Source: Halocafeteria seosinensis | Taxonomy: Eukaryota > Sar > Bigyra > Bicosoecida | Length of the DNA: 51,005 nt | Direction of reading: 5' to 3' | Assembly (NCBI GenBank): GCA_001687465.1 | Contig: LVLI01000680.1 | Location: forward strand, 1-51,005 | Notes under the pieces: model-generated | Databases searched by the model: none | What the model was told of the DNA's origin: nothing | What the model saw: the letters and a program-made list of their open reading frames with translations, nothing else | Position numbers and translations under genes: made by a program | Shown: positions 22,035 through 33,455 of the stretch, in pieces | Position numbering within the stretch: the stretch's first letter is position 1 | How the letters are laid out: the number at the start of each line of letters is the position of its first letter

Positions 22035-22179
22035 ACGTGCCGTGTAAGAGGCGTTCTTCGAGCAGAATATCACAAAGCCTTCCGTCTGCCGCCGAAATTT
22101 GTTGTGCAGAAAGTACTTGCTATTATTGTTTCATGCTGTTGTGTGTAAATTTAGCTCAAATTGAATTCAGCAGTATGTT

Positions 22180-23117
22180 TTATTTTCTTAGATTCTTCAA
22201 CCGTTGCTCGAGATCTGACATAGCCGGATCTGCGGAGGGAGCGTCTTGAGAGGATCCTGTATTATCACCGGAGGAGGCTGCAGCCCCCTGCCCTTCAGCC
22301 ATGGGAACTTGTTTGCGCTCTTCTTTTCCCTGCGGTTGTTTGCTTGCAGACCCCTCGGGAGCACTTGGAGCTTCTTGCATCGTAGAAATATTCAATTCCG
22401 ACAGTACTTGACTGACCATTTCCTCTTGCTCTTCTTCGTCCCCTTCTTCCTCCATAACATCATCTATGGCATCACCCATCATTTCTTGTCCCATTTCCAT
22501 CTTTTCTGAATTCATCTGGAACTGTCTTATCACATTCTGTAACTGCGGCATGTTCATTTGTTTGCTCATCCTAATCATTGCCTGCGTGGCTCCTTGCATG
22601 GCTCGCGACATCGCTTCAGTTGACGACATTGTCTGTATCAGGAAACGCAAAAACAGTTATGGAGTTTCACTAATCCATTTCCCGTCGCTAGGGGATTCTT
22701 ACCTGTATTTGTGTCTGGACACCTTGTAGCTGCGCTAAGATCGGGAAAATATGTATCCTCGAGAAAAAAGGTTACCGCAAGCTCCACTCTAACTTACCTG
22801 TGACCTCATGTTATAAAATTTGTCTATATTGTTCTTTGTGCGAACATAGTCCTTGGCCATAACTCTAACAGGGCCCTGCAGAGGTGAAACGACGTGTATA
22901 TGAAGCAATAGGAGACCCCAAGATGAAGACATTCGGACTTCAACCGACGTACTGTTTGCCCTTCCTTCGCGTATCGTCGCATATCTTGCTCCAGCTGCTT
23001 CTTTTGCCGCTCCATACGAGTACGCTCACGGTCTATCTCACGAATACCGCGTCGTATCTGCTTCTTATTCTCTCGTATTTGCTCCTCGAGCGTGGGTTTG
23101 GCTGCCTGATTTCCCAT
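22180..23117 (-). CDS. CHMP2: ESCRT-III subunit CHMP2/Vps2 (4 exons, 240 aa)
   Basis: ESCRT-III filament subunit that works in endosomal membrane scission and recruits the ATPase Vps4. Exons are 23117-22953, 22875-22798, 22729-22703 (27 nt) and 22632-22180. The basic helical N-terminal core (IDRERTRMERQKKQLE), VRVMAKDYVRTKNNIDKFY, QLQNVIRQFQMNSEKMEMG and EMMGDAIDDVM follow the Vps2/CHMP2 pattern. The acidic, Ala/Pro-rich linker ends in LEQRLKNLRK, a type-1 MIT-interacting motif that binds Vps4. Odd feature: the N-terminus is MGNQAAKPT rather than the usual Leu-Phe-Gly-containing start of CHMP2. A Gly at position 2 raises the possibility of N-myristoylation, as known for CHMP6 (inference). Confidence 0.93.
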
Positions 23118-23477
23118 AGCCTTTTTCTCTGTTTTCCTATTTCTCCACCACCAGTTACAAGGTCAATACCAGGACCTATTTCATTAGTCTTACCATATCT
23201 ACCTCAGAAATCAACATATACGCAGTGAAACATGCATATAAGCTCGTCGCTTAGCTCGATAACCAGGACCAACTCCAAGTTGAAGTTGACTTCAACATAG
23301 AGCTGGGAAGTAATACAGTATATTATTAGTTACTTAGTTACTTCAAGCCTTCCGAAGTATCAAGGCTTGATACTGCGCTCGTCATACCATGAATGACCCT
23401 CACATGGTTGATAGTATGATAGTATTTTGTCTATAGTTCATTTTGGTGGTAGTGGAAGTCTTTGAGAAGACGGAAAC
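23118..23477. promoter_or_regulatory. Divergent promoter region between CHMP2 and VPS34, with inverted repeats
   Basis: 360 bp lie between the start codons of two endosomal genes. It contains an 8-bp inverted repeat with a 10-nt loop (23344-23351 with 23362-23369) overlapping a second near-palindrome, TATCAAGGCTTGATA (7-bp arms around one base). Co-regulation is plausible but inferred. Confidence 0.45.
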
Positions 23478-26400
23478 ATGTCAGGAATCTACCATCAAGT
23501 GCCATTTTACCTGAGTTCAGAGCTCGATTTGGATATCAAAGTGTATATTGGACACCTTCATAGGCAAGTTTACCAGGATGAGCAGCACCGGGGGGAACAA
23601 GAAAAGTGGGAGGAAGAAGCCAGCGAGTACTACGTGTCGGTGCAATTGTTCCAGAGTGGGTTAGCGCAGCATGAAATTCCATGCGCTACCCAGGTGGCGT
23701 CCATGCGTAGAGGACAACCCCATTGGGATGAATGGATCACTATACCTTTCAGACTTCGTGATCTGACACGATTCGACCAAATTGTAAGTTCTTTGCTGCT
23801 CGAGTCTTTCGTGTGATTTCTCGTGCGAAATCACGATCGCTTTTGGAAGCATCACATTTTATTTGCTTACTCGGTATTTTCGGTTGATTCACTCTTTTGC
23901 GTGTGTGAAATGGGCTGATATTGCAGTCGGTCTGCCTCGTTGGAGTAGGACACCGGATTTTAGCGGGAAGCACAGTTCGCCTCTTTGACCATAAAATGCG
24001 CCTAAAGCGAGGATTACAGCAACTAATGCTGTGGCCAACGCTTTCTTCGATTTCAAAGGCACATGTCCCAGGAGTGGATGCTACATTTGATGACAGCTGG
24101 CCTCCTAAAAGACCTGGTGTTCCAGGACCGGAAGCGAACTCTGACCAACCAAGGACCGGAACTGACCGAGACGGAATTAATGCAACATTGCATGGACACC
24201 CCTCAGAGCCTAGTGAACAAATGAATGGTGATTCGACGATGAATGGACATGCAACTACCAATGGGGAGAGATTCAAGGAGGAGAAGTTCTCTCTAGATCC
24301 GAAAGCCCCTTCCGTGAGTCTATATTATTGGGACGAAGACTTCCACCTTGCCAAATTACGAGAAAAATATGAGCACCATGACATTCAACACATTCCATGG
24401 TTAGACAGACTTACAATCCGTCAGCTGGAGTCTCACAGAAACAGGAGGACTGAAAGCGTTGGAGGAGAGAACGTACACCCGACAGGCATCAAACTATTTG
24501 ACGCGAAACAATTGCAGGTAGTTGACTATGCTGGAGGAAAGAAAGACGTGGTTGCTGTACCGGCAAGTGATGAAAAGGCAGAAGCAGATACAGAAACAAC
24601 TTCTAAGGGGAACCCACAACCTTTGATTCTATACATTCATTTCCCTTACTTCGACCATGAGGTTGTATACGATGAGCAGATATATGAAGCAAATTTCCTG
24701 CCTTTTGCCACATCCTCCTCGTCAACTCAGTCCTTATGGGAAGTAAGTCCAACGCAGGTTCTACTCTCTTTGCCGCGCTGCTATTGAAGGAGTGTTTTCG
24801 TCTGGTCAACGCAGATTCCTGATTCTGGGCCTGACCCCGCAACTAATCCATGGGCAAGTAGATTAAACATCGTTCCCGACCCTGAGATGGGTGCTACAAA
24901 TCCCGTGGAACTCAAGTACAAGAAACTAGCGCGAGGGCTTGTTAGGACACTAGTTGACCCAAATCTGAAACCCAACCGGACCGAACTTCAACAAATCGAT
25001 CAGGTGATCAATAGGCCAAATTATAGGGTAAGAGATGTGTTGTTTTGCTTTCGAATATATCATGGTAGAGGTTGGATCTTTGCTGCAGCTGGACCCCGAG
25101 GAATCGTCCTTGCTGTGGCGTTTTCGCTACTCTCTTCTTAGCAATCCTAAAGCGCTCCCAAAATTTGTGTTTGCTGTTGATTGGAATGATGAGTCGGAAA
25201 GCTCTTTGGCTACTGGTACGGGCCCAACTGTGTTTGTTCGTGCGAGATGCTCGTTCACTGTGTCTCCATCATTGGCTACTCCAGAACTAATTGAGAAATG
25301 GGCTCCAATCGATGCTGACGATGCCCTGCGGCTCCTCTCTCCAGACTTTAGACATTCTACAGTTAGGCGCTTTGCTGTGAATACACTCCACCGATGTACG
25401 GATGAGGAACTCGTGAATTATTTGCTGCAGTTAGTGCAGGTGCGTTGGTTAAACCTGTGGTTTTCTTAGACTATTCGTTTTGAGCAATGGGATTTTTGTC
25501 CAGGCCCTGAGATATGAACCACAACTGAACGGAATTTCTGAGAAGATGCAAAGTAGTGTGGCTCTGGAAGAGGAAGAAGAAGAGGGAGCATACGACCCCG
25601 CCAAAGAATCTAAAACCCCATCCACTGCGGATGGCGACAGTTCGCATTGGCTATCCCCGTTGGCAGATTTCCTTATACATCGGGCTGGGGCGAGTCCGTT
25701 GTTGGCTAACTATTTCCATTGGTACTTGACGGTAGAGCTCGAAGATTCAGCGTTTGGTGCAGTCTTTGCTCACGTCCATTCGTGTTTTCTAGACCACCTA
25801 AAAGAGTTTAAGAGTATGTTTCTTTTACCGTGAACTTACTTCGAAGTAGTTTTAGTACCTCTTCAAGTTTCATTGCTGAGCAACTTCGCAGAAGGAAGAC
25901 GCATCAGCCAGGAAATAAGCCACCAGGTTGACTTTGTAAGGGAACTAATGTCAGTCGTGGAAGCAGCCAAGGGTGAGAAGAGCATAGAAAAGAAGGTGAG
26001 CCTCAATCCCTGCAATACGTCGTTTGATGCAGTGCGAACGCTTCTTTTGCTTGTCCAGACATCGACATTAAAAGAATATCTAAAACCGGGAGGAATGTAT
26101 AATACCCTAACGAACTTAGGTGAACCAGTTCTATTCCCGCTTGATCCGCGATTTGAAGTACGTTGACGTGCTTTTGGAGTATTCCAAGACCTGCCGCTGA
26201 ATTACCTTTTCGTTGTTACAGATAACTGGCATCCAATCAAACAAGTGCAAGGTCTTCCGTTCTTCCGTATACCCAACGCTGTTTGTTGTCAGTGTTCAGA
26301 AAAGCGATCCTGAGCGTATACTCGGGGAAGAGGAAGATTCGGCAAGTAGTTCATCCAGAAAGCGTGCAAGTAGTGGTGCAGCCAAGGAAGAGGAAAAAAG

Positions 26401-27501
26401 CCAGCAAGAGCAAGAATCATTTCAGGTACATGAACAATCTCCATGGAATTGACCAAGCCTGCAGATATCATACACACATGCTGCAGGTGCTCGTAAAATT
26501 GGGCGATGATTTACGCCAGGATCAGCTGATCATTCAGATGATCCAACTGATGGATAGATGCCTGAAGAAAGTAAACGTCGACTTACAGCTCACGCCATAT
26601 CGGGTACTCGCAACAGGGTTAGTAGATGGAGTAGATGTGCAGATTATCGTACGTTCCAACTCTAATCCGCATATTTGCAGGACGCGTTCTGGGATGATGG
26701 AGTTCGTTACTGGTAGCTGCGCACTTGAGAAGGTCAAGAATGATATCATTGGGTTTTTCAAGAAAAAGCATCCCAGCGAACATGATCCATATGGGGTAGA
26801 CAAGAATGTAGGTAACTTAAGATTTGCATTGAAGTGTTCCAAACTGTCGAACTTCATGTGTCTTGTTTTACAGGTTATGACCACATATGTGCAAAGCTGC
26901 GCCGGCTACTGCGTCATTACCTATTTACTCGGTGTCGGCGATAGGCACTTTGATAACTTGCTCATCCGCGTATGTACCTGTCAGAACTTAAGCAGTTGTT
27001 CCTGTAGTGAATCATATTTCCATGGGTTGCAGGACACGGGACATCTGTTTCATATAGATTTCGGGTATATCTTCGGTAATGACCCGAAACCACTTCCTCC
27101 CCCTATGAAGATTACCAAACATATGATTCAAGGAATGGGAGGAGTAAAGTCGGAATACTATAAGCAATTCAGAAAGTATTGCTGCCAAGGTTATACAATC
27201 ATTCGTCGGAGCGCAAACCTGTTTCTGAACCTGCTAAATTTAATGAGAGACGCTGGCATCGCAGACATGGGTGCGCATCCTGAGGTACGAACAGATCCGT
27301 GGAATGGTTTAGCATAGTCAAAAAATACTATAAACTGTTTCTTCGCAGGTAACGTTGATGAAAGTGCAAGAAAAATTCAGATTAGATGTGAACGACGAGC
27401 AAGCCGAGCGTTACTTTCTGCAACTGGTAGACGAAAGTGTCGCCGCTCTCTTCCCTCACTTGACGGATTTCATCCACAATATAGTTACTCGTTGGAGATA
27501 A
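23478..27501 (+). CDS. PIK3C3: Class III phosphatidylinositol 3-kinase Vps34 (13 exons, 1053 aa)
   Basis: Makes PI3P on endosomes and autophagosomes from phosphatidylinositol and ATP. Exons are 23478-23783, 23927-24742, 24815-25027, 25089-25439, 25504-25813, 25892-25995, 26059-26157, 26222-26425, 26487-26617, 26681-26807, 26874-26969, 27033-27284 and 27349-27501. Order: N-terminal C2 domain; helical domain (LWRFRYSLLSNPKALPKF, STVRRFAVNTL, ELVNYLLQLVQ); kinase domain. The likely ATP lysine is K805 (VKLGDDLRQDQL), the catalytic loop is GVGDRHFDN (D910) and the magnesium-binding DFG is HIDFGY (D928). PKPLPPPMK and the extreme C-terminal helix ending in W-R are class III features. An extra acidic/Ser-rich segment (about 768-801) precedes the ATP lysine. 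Several introns are multiples of three without stops and were removed because the spliced product matches Vps34 better. Confidence 0.95.
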
Positions 27502-27517
27502 TGCCATAGCATCAATA

Positions 27518-29777
27518 TTAGGCCGGGTTGTGGCCGGCGTAATCGGGATATACCCATTTCATCGCCGACTTAACCAAGTTACCCATGCCACTAAAAACGT
27601 AAAGACCCCATTGTCCAATGTCCATGCTGTAGGTGTTATATTGAGTCTCCTCCGGCAGCAAATCCCCAAGCAAACTGTGATCTGCCGGAATATTTGCGGA
27701 CTCCTCAGTGACACACCTCCGTGTGTGAAAATATACAGCAAAGAAATGCAAGGCACTAGCAAGTACCACCAAGATATACCAAAGGCCCTGAGTGCGACTG
27801 GGAAATAACCTCTCTCTGAGGTAGAAAAATACGCCGAGACTATAAATCAACCCACCAGCGCATAAGAGAAACATCCCCTCGGGATGGAAGCAGTGCTTGC
27901 CTGCATAGAGGGGTATAATGCCGAGCCAGCCCATTAACAAATAAAGTATCAAACGAGCACGACTGTACTGTCGACCGACAGTAGTTGATATCACAATCCC
28001 CGTTATTGACAAGGACCAAACAATCAACAATAACAGTTTGGACCACCACATATGACCCAAGTTAACAATGAGAAACGGCGTGTACGTCCCAGCAATCAGA
28101 ACGTAGATGGCGGTCTTATCAATCTGATGGAATAGCTCCGATGTGTTTTCAAGGAAAAATAGCCCATGTCGCAAAGTGCTGCTCAAGTACATAGCCGTGA
28201 GACCAACTATGTAAAACATAACTCCAAAAAAGTGTCCAGGGTCTCCAGTCGACCTCGCCTTATTAAGCAAAGGGAAGGAACCCAAGATCGAAAAGAGCAG
28301 ACCCGTTCCGTGAATGATGCTATTATACACTTCATGCTGGATGAAGTTACCATTGTACTTGACTTCGATATCAGGGCGGATGACATCAATCAGCCGGTCA
28401 GCAGCACCATGCATCACACCCCTGCTTGAGGGAGTACTCCCACGTTGCGTTCCCCGGATAGCATCCTCCATTTGTCGTTCTTGTTCTCTTGATTGTTTTC
28501 GCGCTTTGCGTCTTATTTGAAGAGCTGTCAGTAACTGCTGAACTCCATATACTCTGAGGCTATTGTTGCAGACATCAAGATAAGTTAAAGATACGGTGTT
28601 GCAAATAACTCGAGACAATGCCGTGGCTCCTGCCACACCTATTCGGTTCCCTCTCAAGAGGAGCTTCTCCACCGTCTTACTATGCTCTAATCCTGAAACA
28701 TGATGATGTCACAGTTGGTTAAGTCAAACCATTATGCATGTCTTAAATTACTCACCTTTGGCTAGAGCAACCGCCCCATGCTCGCCAATGTCATTGTCAC
28801 TTAGATTTATATAATGAACAGTGTCTGTGCAAGTCGCGACTGTGCGATTAGTACTGCTGATACAAGGCGAGTAAAGCAATGAACGTACCGTTCGCTCGAA
28901 GCACATCTCCCAAAACGTATGCTCCATAATTTCTGCGTAAACAGGGATTGTATTAGCTACCGATTGCAGAAGACTTTACGATGTCAAATCTGCCTCACCC
29001 TATCTGACACCGCCGGAAGTCCAGAGAGTTGATAGTCTTATTATACTTCAGAATGTGTGCCAGGGGCAACATATCTGCTGCACCGAACGAGCTGTCCAGC
29101 TGAAGATACGTCACTTTAGTTCTGTATTGCAACGCGATGGTGATCGCTGCATGTGGCTGAGTCTTGTACTGGTCACATAGTTGGAAGTAGACTTGCAACT
29201 GCGGAACAAGTTGGTTCGCTACCCGGACGGTGTTGTAGCGCGGTGTCACGCGTCTCGACGGATTTCTTGCGGTCGAACCCGTTTCTTCCGAAGAAGCATG
29301 CGTTGTAGTACTTTCGGTATTAGTCTTGCCCGCATTGCCTTGCTCACTGTCGGCATCTGTCCGATGCTCTCCTTGGCCTGTGACGTCATTTGTTGTCGGT
29401 TCTCTAGCTCGGCTTCCGCCGTCATTTTCAGACGTGCTGCTCCCAGTATTTTGGGACCCCTTATGGCTCGTAAAATCTGTAGCGCAGTAAGATAATATGT
29501 AACACCCTGAAAACGCATGTATACGGAATTCCACCCTGTACGTACTTTGTGCGCCTGCCCCAAAATCCGGGATGTCCATTTCCTCCTCCTCAGCGGGGTA
29601 TGGGGCAGATGTAGCAACGCTAGAGGGCATATCGTGAGAGTGAGTTGGCTCCTCCGTTAGGGGGCTCTGTTTCATCGATTTGACGATATCATCGTCTAAA
29701 TCGTCCCCAAGGTGCCGGGTCATTGTGCTTTGGCGCTCCTCCGTAGAGCTCATGGACGGTGTTGGTGATAACGACAT
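27518..29777 (-). CDS. LRR-hemolysin III (PAQR/AdipoR-like) fusion membrane protein (5 exons, 665 aa)
   Basis: Exons are 29777-29546, 29476-28999, 28932-28889, 28824-28756 and 28692-27518. The N-terminal ~190 residues are polar and Ser/Thr/Glu-rich, without a signal peptide. About four leucine-rich repeats of the RNI/NLR type follow (about 200-335: TYLQLDSSFGAADM, INSLDFRRCQIG, VHYINLSDNDIG, VEKLLLRGNRIG, LTYLDVCNNSL), then a basic linker. A seven-helix hemolysin III/PAQR domain spans about 390-597. Family landmarks are N-S-I-I-H near 398-402, S446-xxx-H450, D466 in FHQIDKTAIYVLIAGTYTPF, and helix 7 (LWYILVVLASALHFFAVYF). In helix 7 the two zinc histidines of the HxxxH pattern appear to be Q576 and Y580. 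Membrane location is confident; enzymatic (ceramidase-like) or receptor function is unknown. Its stop is 16 nt from the stop of VPS34. Confidence 0.85.
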
Positions 29778-30891
29778 CACGATACCGGTGTATACCCGAA
29801 TGGAGAAACTCGTGAACAAAGTTGTTCTTCCGAATTCAGTAGAAAAACCATCGAAAAACACAACTCCTGAGCTGATTTCTCCCAGTTGTTTCAGTCGACG
29901 AAAAGATTGACATGTTTTGCGTCCAAAATTTTGGACCAAAAACCGTGTGGACGGGCTGTCGCACACACAGGAAACAGAGCTGCTTAACTTTTGGATCCAA
30001 GTGGCACCATATGAGTGATTGCACAACCTGATGTGAATAAGTGATTACATCAAGCTAGAAACTATCAACTTTCACTGGAGTTAGCACTTGAGTTATCCTG
30101 CCTTGAGAATAGTAAGAAAAATCTGCGTATAGCGTGCAGCGTGTACATTGGTATTGCTCCTACCGGAAGACGTGTCGTGCAGTATTGTTTTCTGCTGGAA
30201 GTTCCAATAGCAGAAACTCAAGATTTGACAAACAAAATCCGACTCCTCTGAAGTTTTCGTTGGTGTGAGGATGGTCATTCTGTGACCGTGGGTTTTCACC
30301 ACTGATCTCTTCTTAACAATGCAATGGGTGTCTGGACAGGGCGAAGCAAATGCGCGGAACATCTCTAGTGAGTGGTCAGATTGGCAAAGCTAATGAAAAT
30401 ATTTATCGGGGGTTAGTTGATATGTCTTGCGCTACCTATTGACAATACCAATTACGACCTTAACTGCTTGTGCAAGGTGCTTGCGGTTCTAGCGGTTCAA
30501 AACGAATGTATCCAACAATTCTGTACCCAATTCAGGCATAGCACAGCGTAATATCCTGTGCCAATAGAACATACTATAGTGACGTCTAATGTAGGAGTAG
30601 CGAGCGTCATAAGTACGCAGTCCCCAATGCTCGTCCGATCCTTTCATAGCAATTAGTTAGGGCACCCCTGCTATACCATCGGTAACTCGTTTCCGGGTCT
30701 TGGTATAGAGCATAGTGCCACGATAACGAATTTCACCTTGGTTTTAGCCGTTAGATCGGATCCTTGTCGCTTCCACTGTCTTCAGCACGATTAAAGAAAC
30801 ATGTCTAGGGTACCGACCCCAGCGTGGGGCAAGGCGTTTGCCACAATGTTGCACAAGTGGGTTCTTCCATTACACGATTCCTGCATCAAGA
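29778..30891. other. 1.1-kb gene-free region with a small inverted repeat
   Basis: Upstream flank of the LRR-PAQR gene and 3' flank of the next minus-strand gene. An 8-bp perfect inverted repeat with a 22-nt spacer is at 30671-30678 and 30701-30708. The frame upstream of 29777 is open but has no ATG and no conserved content. No RNA gene recognised. Confidence 0.45.
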
Positions 30892-32905
30892 TTACACAGC
30901 CCCCTTCTTTTTCTTCTCTTTGGTACGAGAACGATCAATGGAGATGCCATCTTTGCTTTTTCTCCAATCGAAAAACTGTTTGTGCCAAATGTGCCATAAG
31001 GACGTGTCCCTATAACGTGCGGGAAACTTCATCCTTCTGTGCTTTGCAGCGTTAAAGTACTGCGAGTAGAACGCATTGTCTTCACCTCCCCAGGTAGTCT
31101 TGTTGATTGACGAGCCGCTGCAAGAACAGGGAGATGGGTCAATCGAGGGAAGTATCACGTTTATACTTGATCACATACAAGAACCCGACATTGTTGTCGT
31201 ACAGATAAAACCATGTCATGCCGTAGCCTCCAGAACGCACCCAAGAATTACCGGAATCCACCAAGGTGCCGTCAAGAAGATGCTGGAAAAGCTGGTCTCC
31301 ATCTTTAATCTTTCCAGTTGTTCCCATGACAATAGGGAACGATACCCGTTCACCTGCACAATTTCACACGGCGCCTCACTCGTGAAAGAATGACCATTCA
31401 TCGGCATTATTGTAACTAACCCAGCTTCGTCTGATTCAGAGCGCGGTCAATAAAAGAAGCATCAGTAGCCACTATATCCGTATCCACATGAAATACTAGA
31501 CTTCGTTCCGAAGGAGTAGGGATGTGTCGTAACGCTGAATTGTATGTCTGCTTAGGCACACAAAGTTGTTACACAAAAGCAAATCATACGCACCAATTCC
31601 CAACATAATAAAACTTACCTGGGTCCTCATCCATGGAGAGGTTGCTGGAGACCTTGACAAGAGGCGGATGCGATCCCTCCATACGGCATCCAACCGTTTT
31701 GCTAAGGGTACCTTGCGATCTGTGTCATAATCACTCACATATATGCACAGACAATGAAACCAAGGAGGAGGCTTTGAGCATCGCAAGGTGGAGTTTTTCA
31801 CAGAGGTGACAAATTGCAACAGGTTTTTTACACGGTTCCGGTGGGCTACTACTATGTAAATGAAGGGGTATCGCTCCTGTGGGCACTTTCGAAGATCACA
31901 AAAGGGATACTCCAGCGCCTTGCCCCGTTGTGAAAAGACGGGTGTATGGAGCTCGTCGTTGTAGCTGACATTCTCTAGGATAAAGGAGCGTTGTACCAGT
32001 GCTTCGGTGGCGTCTACTGGGCCCGCGCTAGCTGCTTCCCAATCAACAGGTGGGGCGTGCGTGTCGATCGCACACTGTTTCCTATACCATCGATTAAGCC
32101 TTTCACTGAAGTTCGCATTTCCCCATAAAAATTGTTCCTTGTTTGTGTCACCATTCGTCTCCCGAGGACCTGGAACTGGAATACTTCCTGAGATAGCATT
32201 CGACGGCAATTCTCTCCTCACGACGTCCATGTTGAGTGCCGTTGTATGAAGTTCGGCTAGATCCAGCTTGTTTAAGTTGGAAAGACTGAAAAGTTCTCTA
32301 GCCGGCTTCATTATTCTCTCGTAGTCGGCCGAGCTCATTGAAGGGAAGTCGAACACTCTTATACCATTATTGTCCGCTTCCGTCCGTATGTCGTTCGGAC
32401 GCATCGATGGTTCCCTGTGCTCTCTATTGGCACGATCTTGTCTTGAAGATCTATCCTCTATGCTCGATGCTTGAATAACGTTGGTATTCTCAGTGTCAGG
32501 AATTGTGTCGTGAACGTCACTTTTCGTTCGTGCTGAATGGATCCTGGGAGCCTGCACCCTGACTGTGGCTTGGTCCGGAACAGTCCTTACATTGGGGGCG
32601 GTTACCTGAGGACCATCCTTCCGTGATGAAGTTTGCTGTAGAAGAGAATCGGCTTCATTGGCTGCTCTTACAGCGGTGGTATTCACGCTTTGCAACGTAG
32701 TCAACGGGGACTCTAGAAGGGGCCCTGATGGGTCAGGGAAGTAAAACTGTGCTAACGAAATGAACACCGTGATGAAAACCACGGTCACAAATAAAACTTT
32801 GTGTCTAGCAGCAAATTTGCCGGCAGCGCTACGATTTGATGGGGAAGTATGGCCATTTTCTGCTGTTGTAGCCCGTTGCACAGTGGCCTCCTTGGCTTCT
32901 CCCAT
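30892..32905 (-). CDS. Chondroitin GalNAc-transferase-like Golgi glycosyltransferase, copy 1 (4 exons, 604 aa)
   Basis: Type II membrane protein: short cytosolic N-terminus, one membrane anchor at about residues 36-56 (VLFVTVVFITVFISLAQFYF), a stem of ~270 residues rich in polar and charged residues, then a GT-A catalytic domain. Exons are 32905-31619, 31547-31421, 31353-31179 and 31117-30892. The domain starts at YPFIYIVVAHRNRV, has a DxD metal/sugar-nucleotide motif (D451-T-D453), SWVRSGGYGMTWFYLYD, and the WGGED motif (539-543) that in the beta-1,4-GalT/CHGN families holds the catalytic acid. Donor and acceptor cannot be told from sequence; UDP-GalNAc or UDP-Gal is likely. The C-terminus is strongly basic (KEKKKKGAV). 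Exons 2 and 3 have the same lengths as in the neighbouring paralogue, so the pair arose by tandem duplication. Confidence 0.85.
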
Positions 32906-33455
32906 AGTACTCCAAAGAAGAGACTCTATCTAAGAATACTACCGCCCCCTCTCATTTTGGTTTCTCTATCAATCCCTAGTGGAAACAGCAAGTACGGCTC
33001 GAGAGACCTTCAGCCGCGGAAGTTGTTGAAGTGAAACAGTACTAGTATTCTGGTCCCGTACAAATGCATATTTATGTCACTATTGGTGGGTGAAATGTGA
33101 ATACAATCTCTTTTTATCTTAGGCCTCTAGACGATAAATGAAGAACGCCAAGCATATCACATTCTGTGTAACAGATCAAGACAGCTGGACCAACGAGAAT
33201 TTAGACGAAAGAACTTCTTGTATTTCAGTGTGCTTCTTAGAAGATGCATACCTTCGACATCATTGTCAATTTTATTGGAATGAACAAAATTTGAAAGCAC
33301 TTTGTCTAGCTACTCTATCGACTCTTCCCATCAGGACTGAATTCAAACTTACGAGAACCTAGCGTTCACTTCACTATGTACTCGAGGCAAGAACTTCAGT
33401 CCACCAAAAGCATCCACCCATTATCCAATGCACAAATTTGCGTCGTATTATACAT
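32906..33455. other. Spacer between the glycosyltransferase paralogues
   Basis: 550 bp with no coding or RNA signal. It should hold the promoter of copy 1 and the 3' UTR of copy 2. Confidence 0.45.

Noticed and set aside
25996-26058. In-frame extra segment of VPS34 (63 nt, open)
   Set aside because: It has GTGAGC/CAG borders, and removing it joins KK to TSTLKEYL with normal spacing. Treated as an intron, like the open 61-nt segment at 26426-26486.
26618-26680. Alternative splice sites in VPS34 near VLATG
   Set aside because: Donors GTAGAT and GTACGT nearby give the wrong phase. The GTTAGT donor at 26618 restores VLATGTRSGMMEFV, which matches other Vps34 proteins without gaps.
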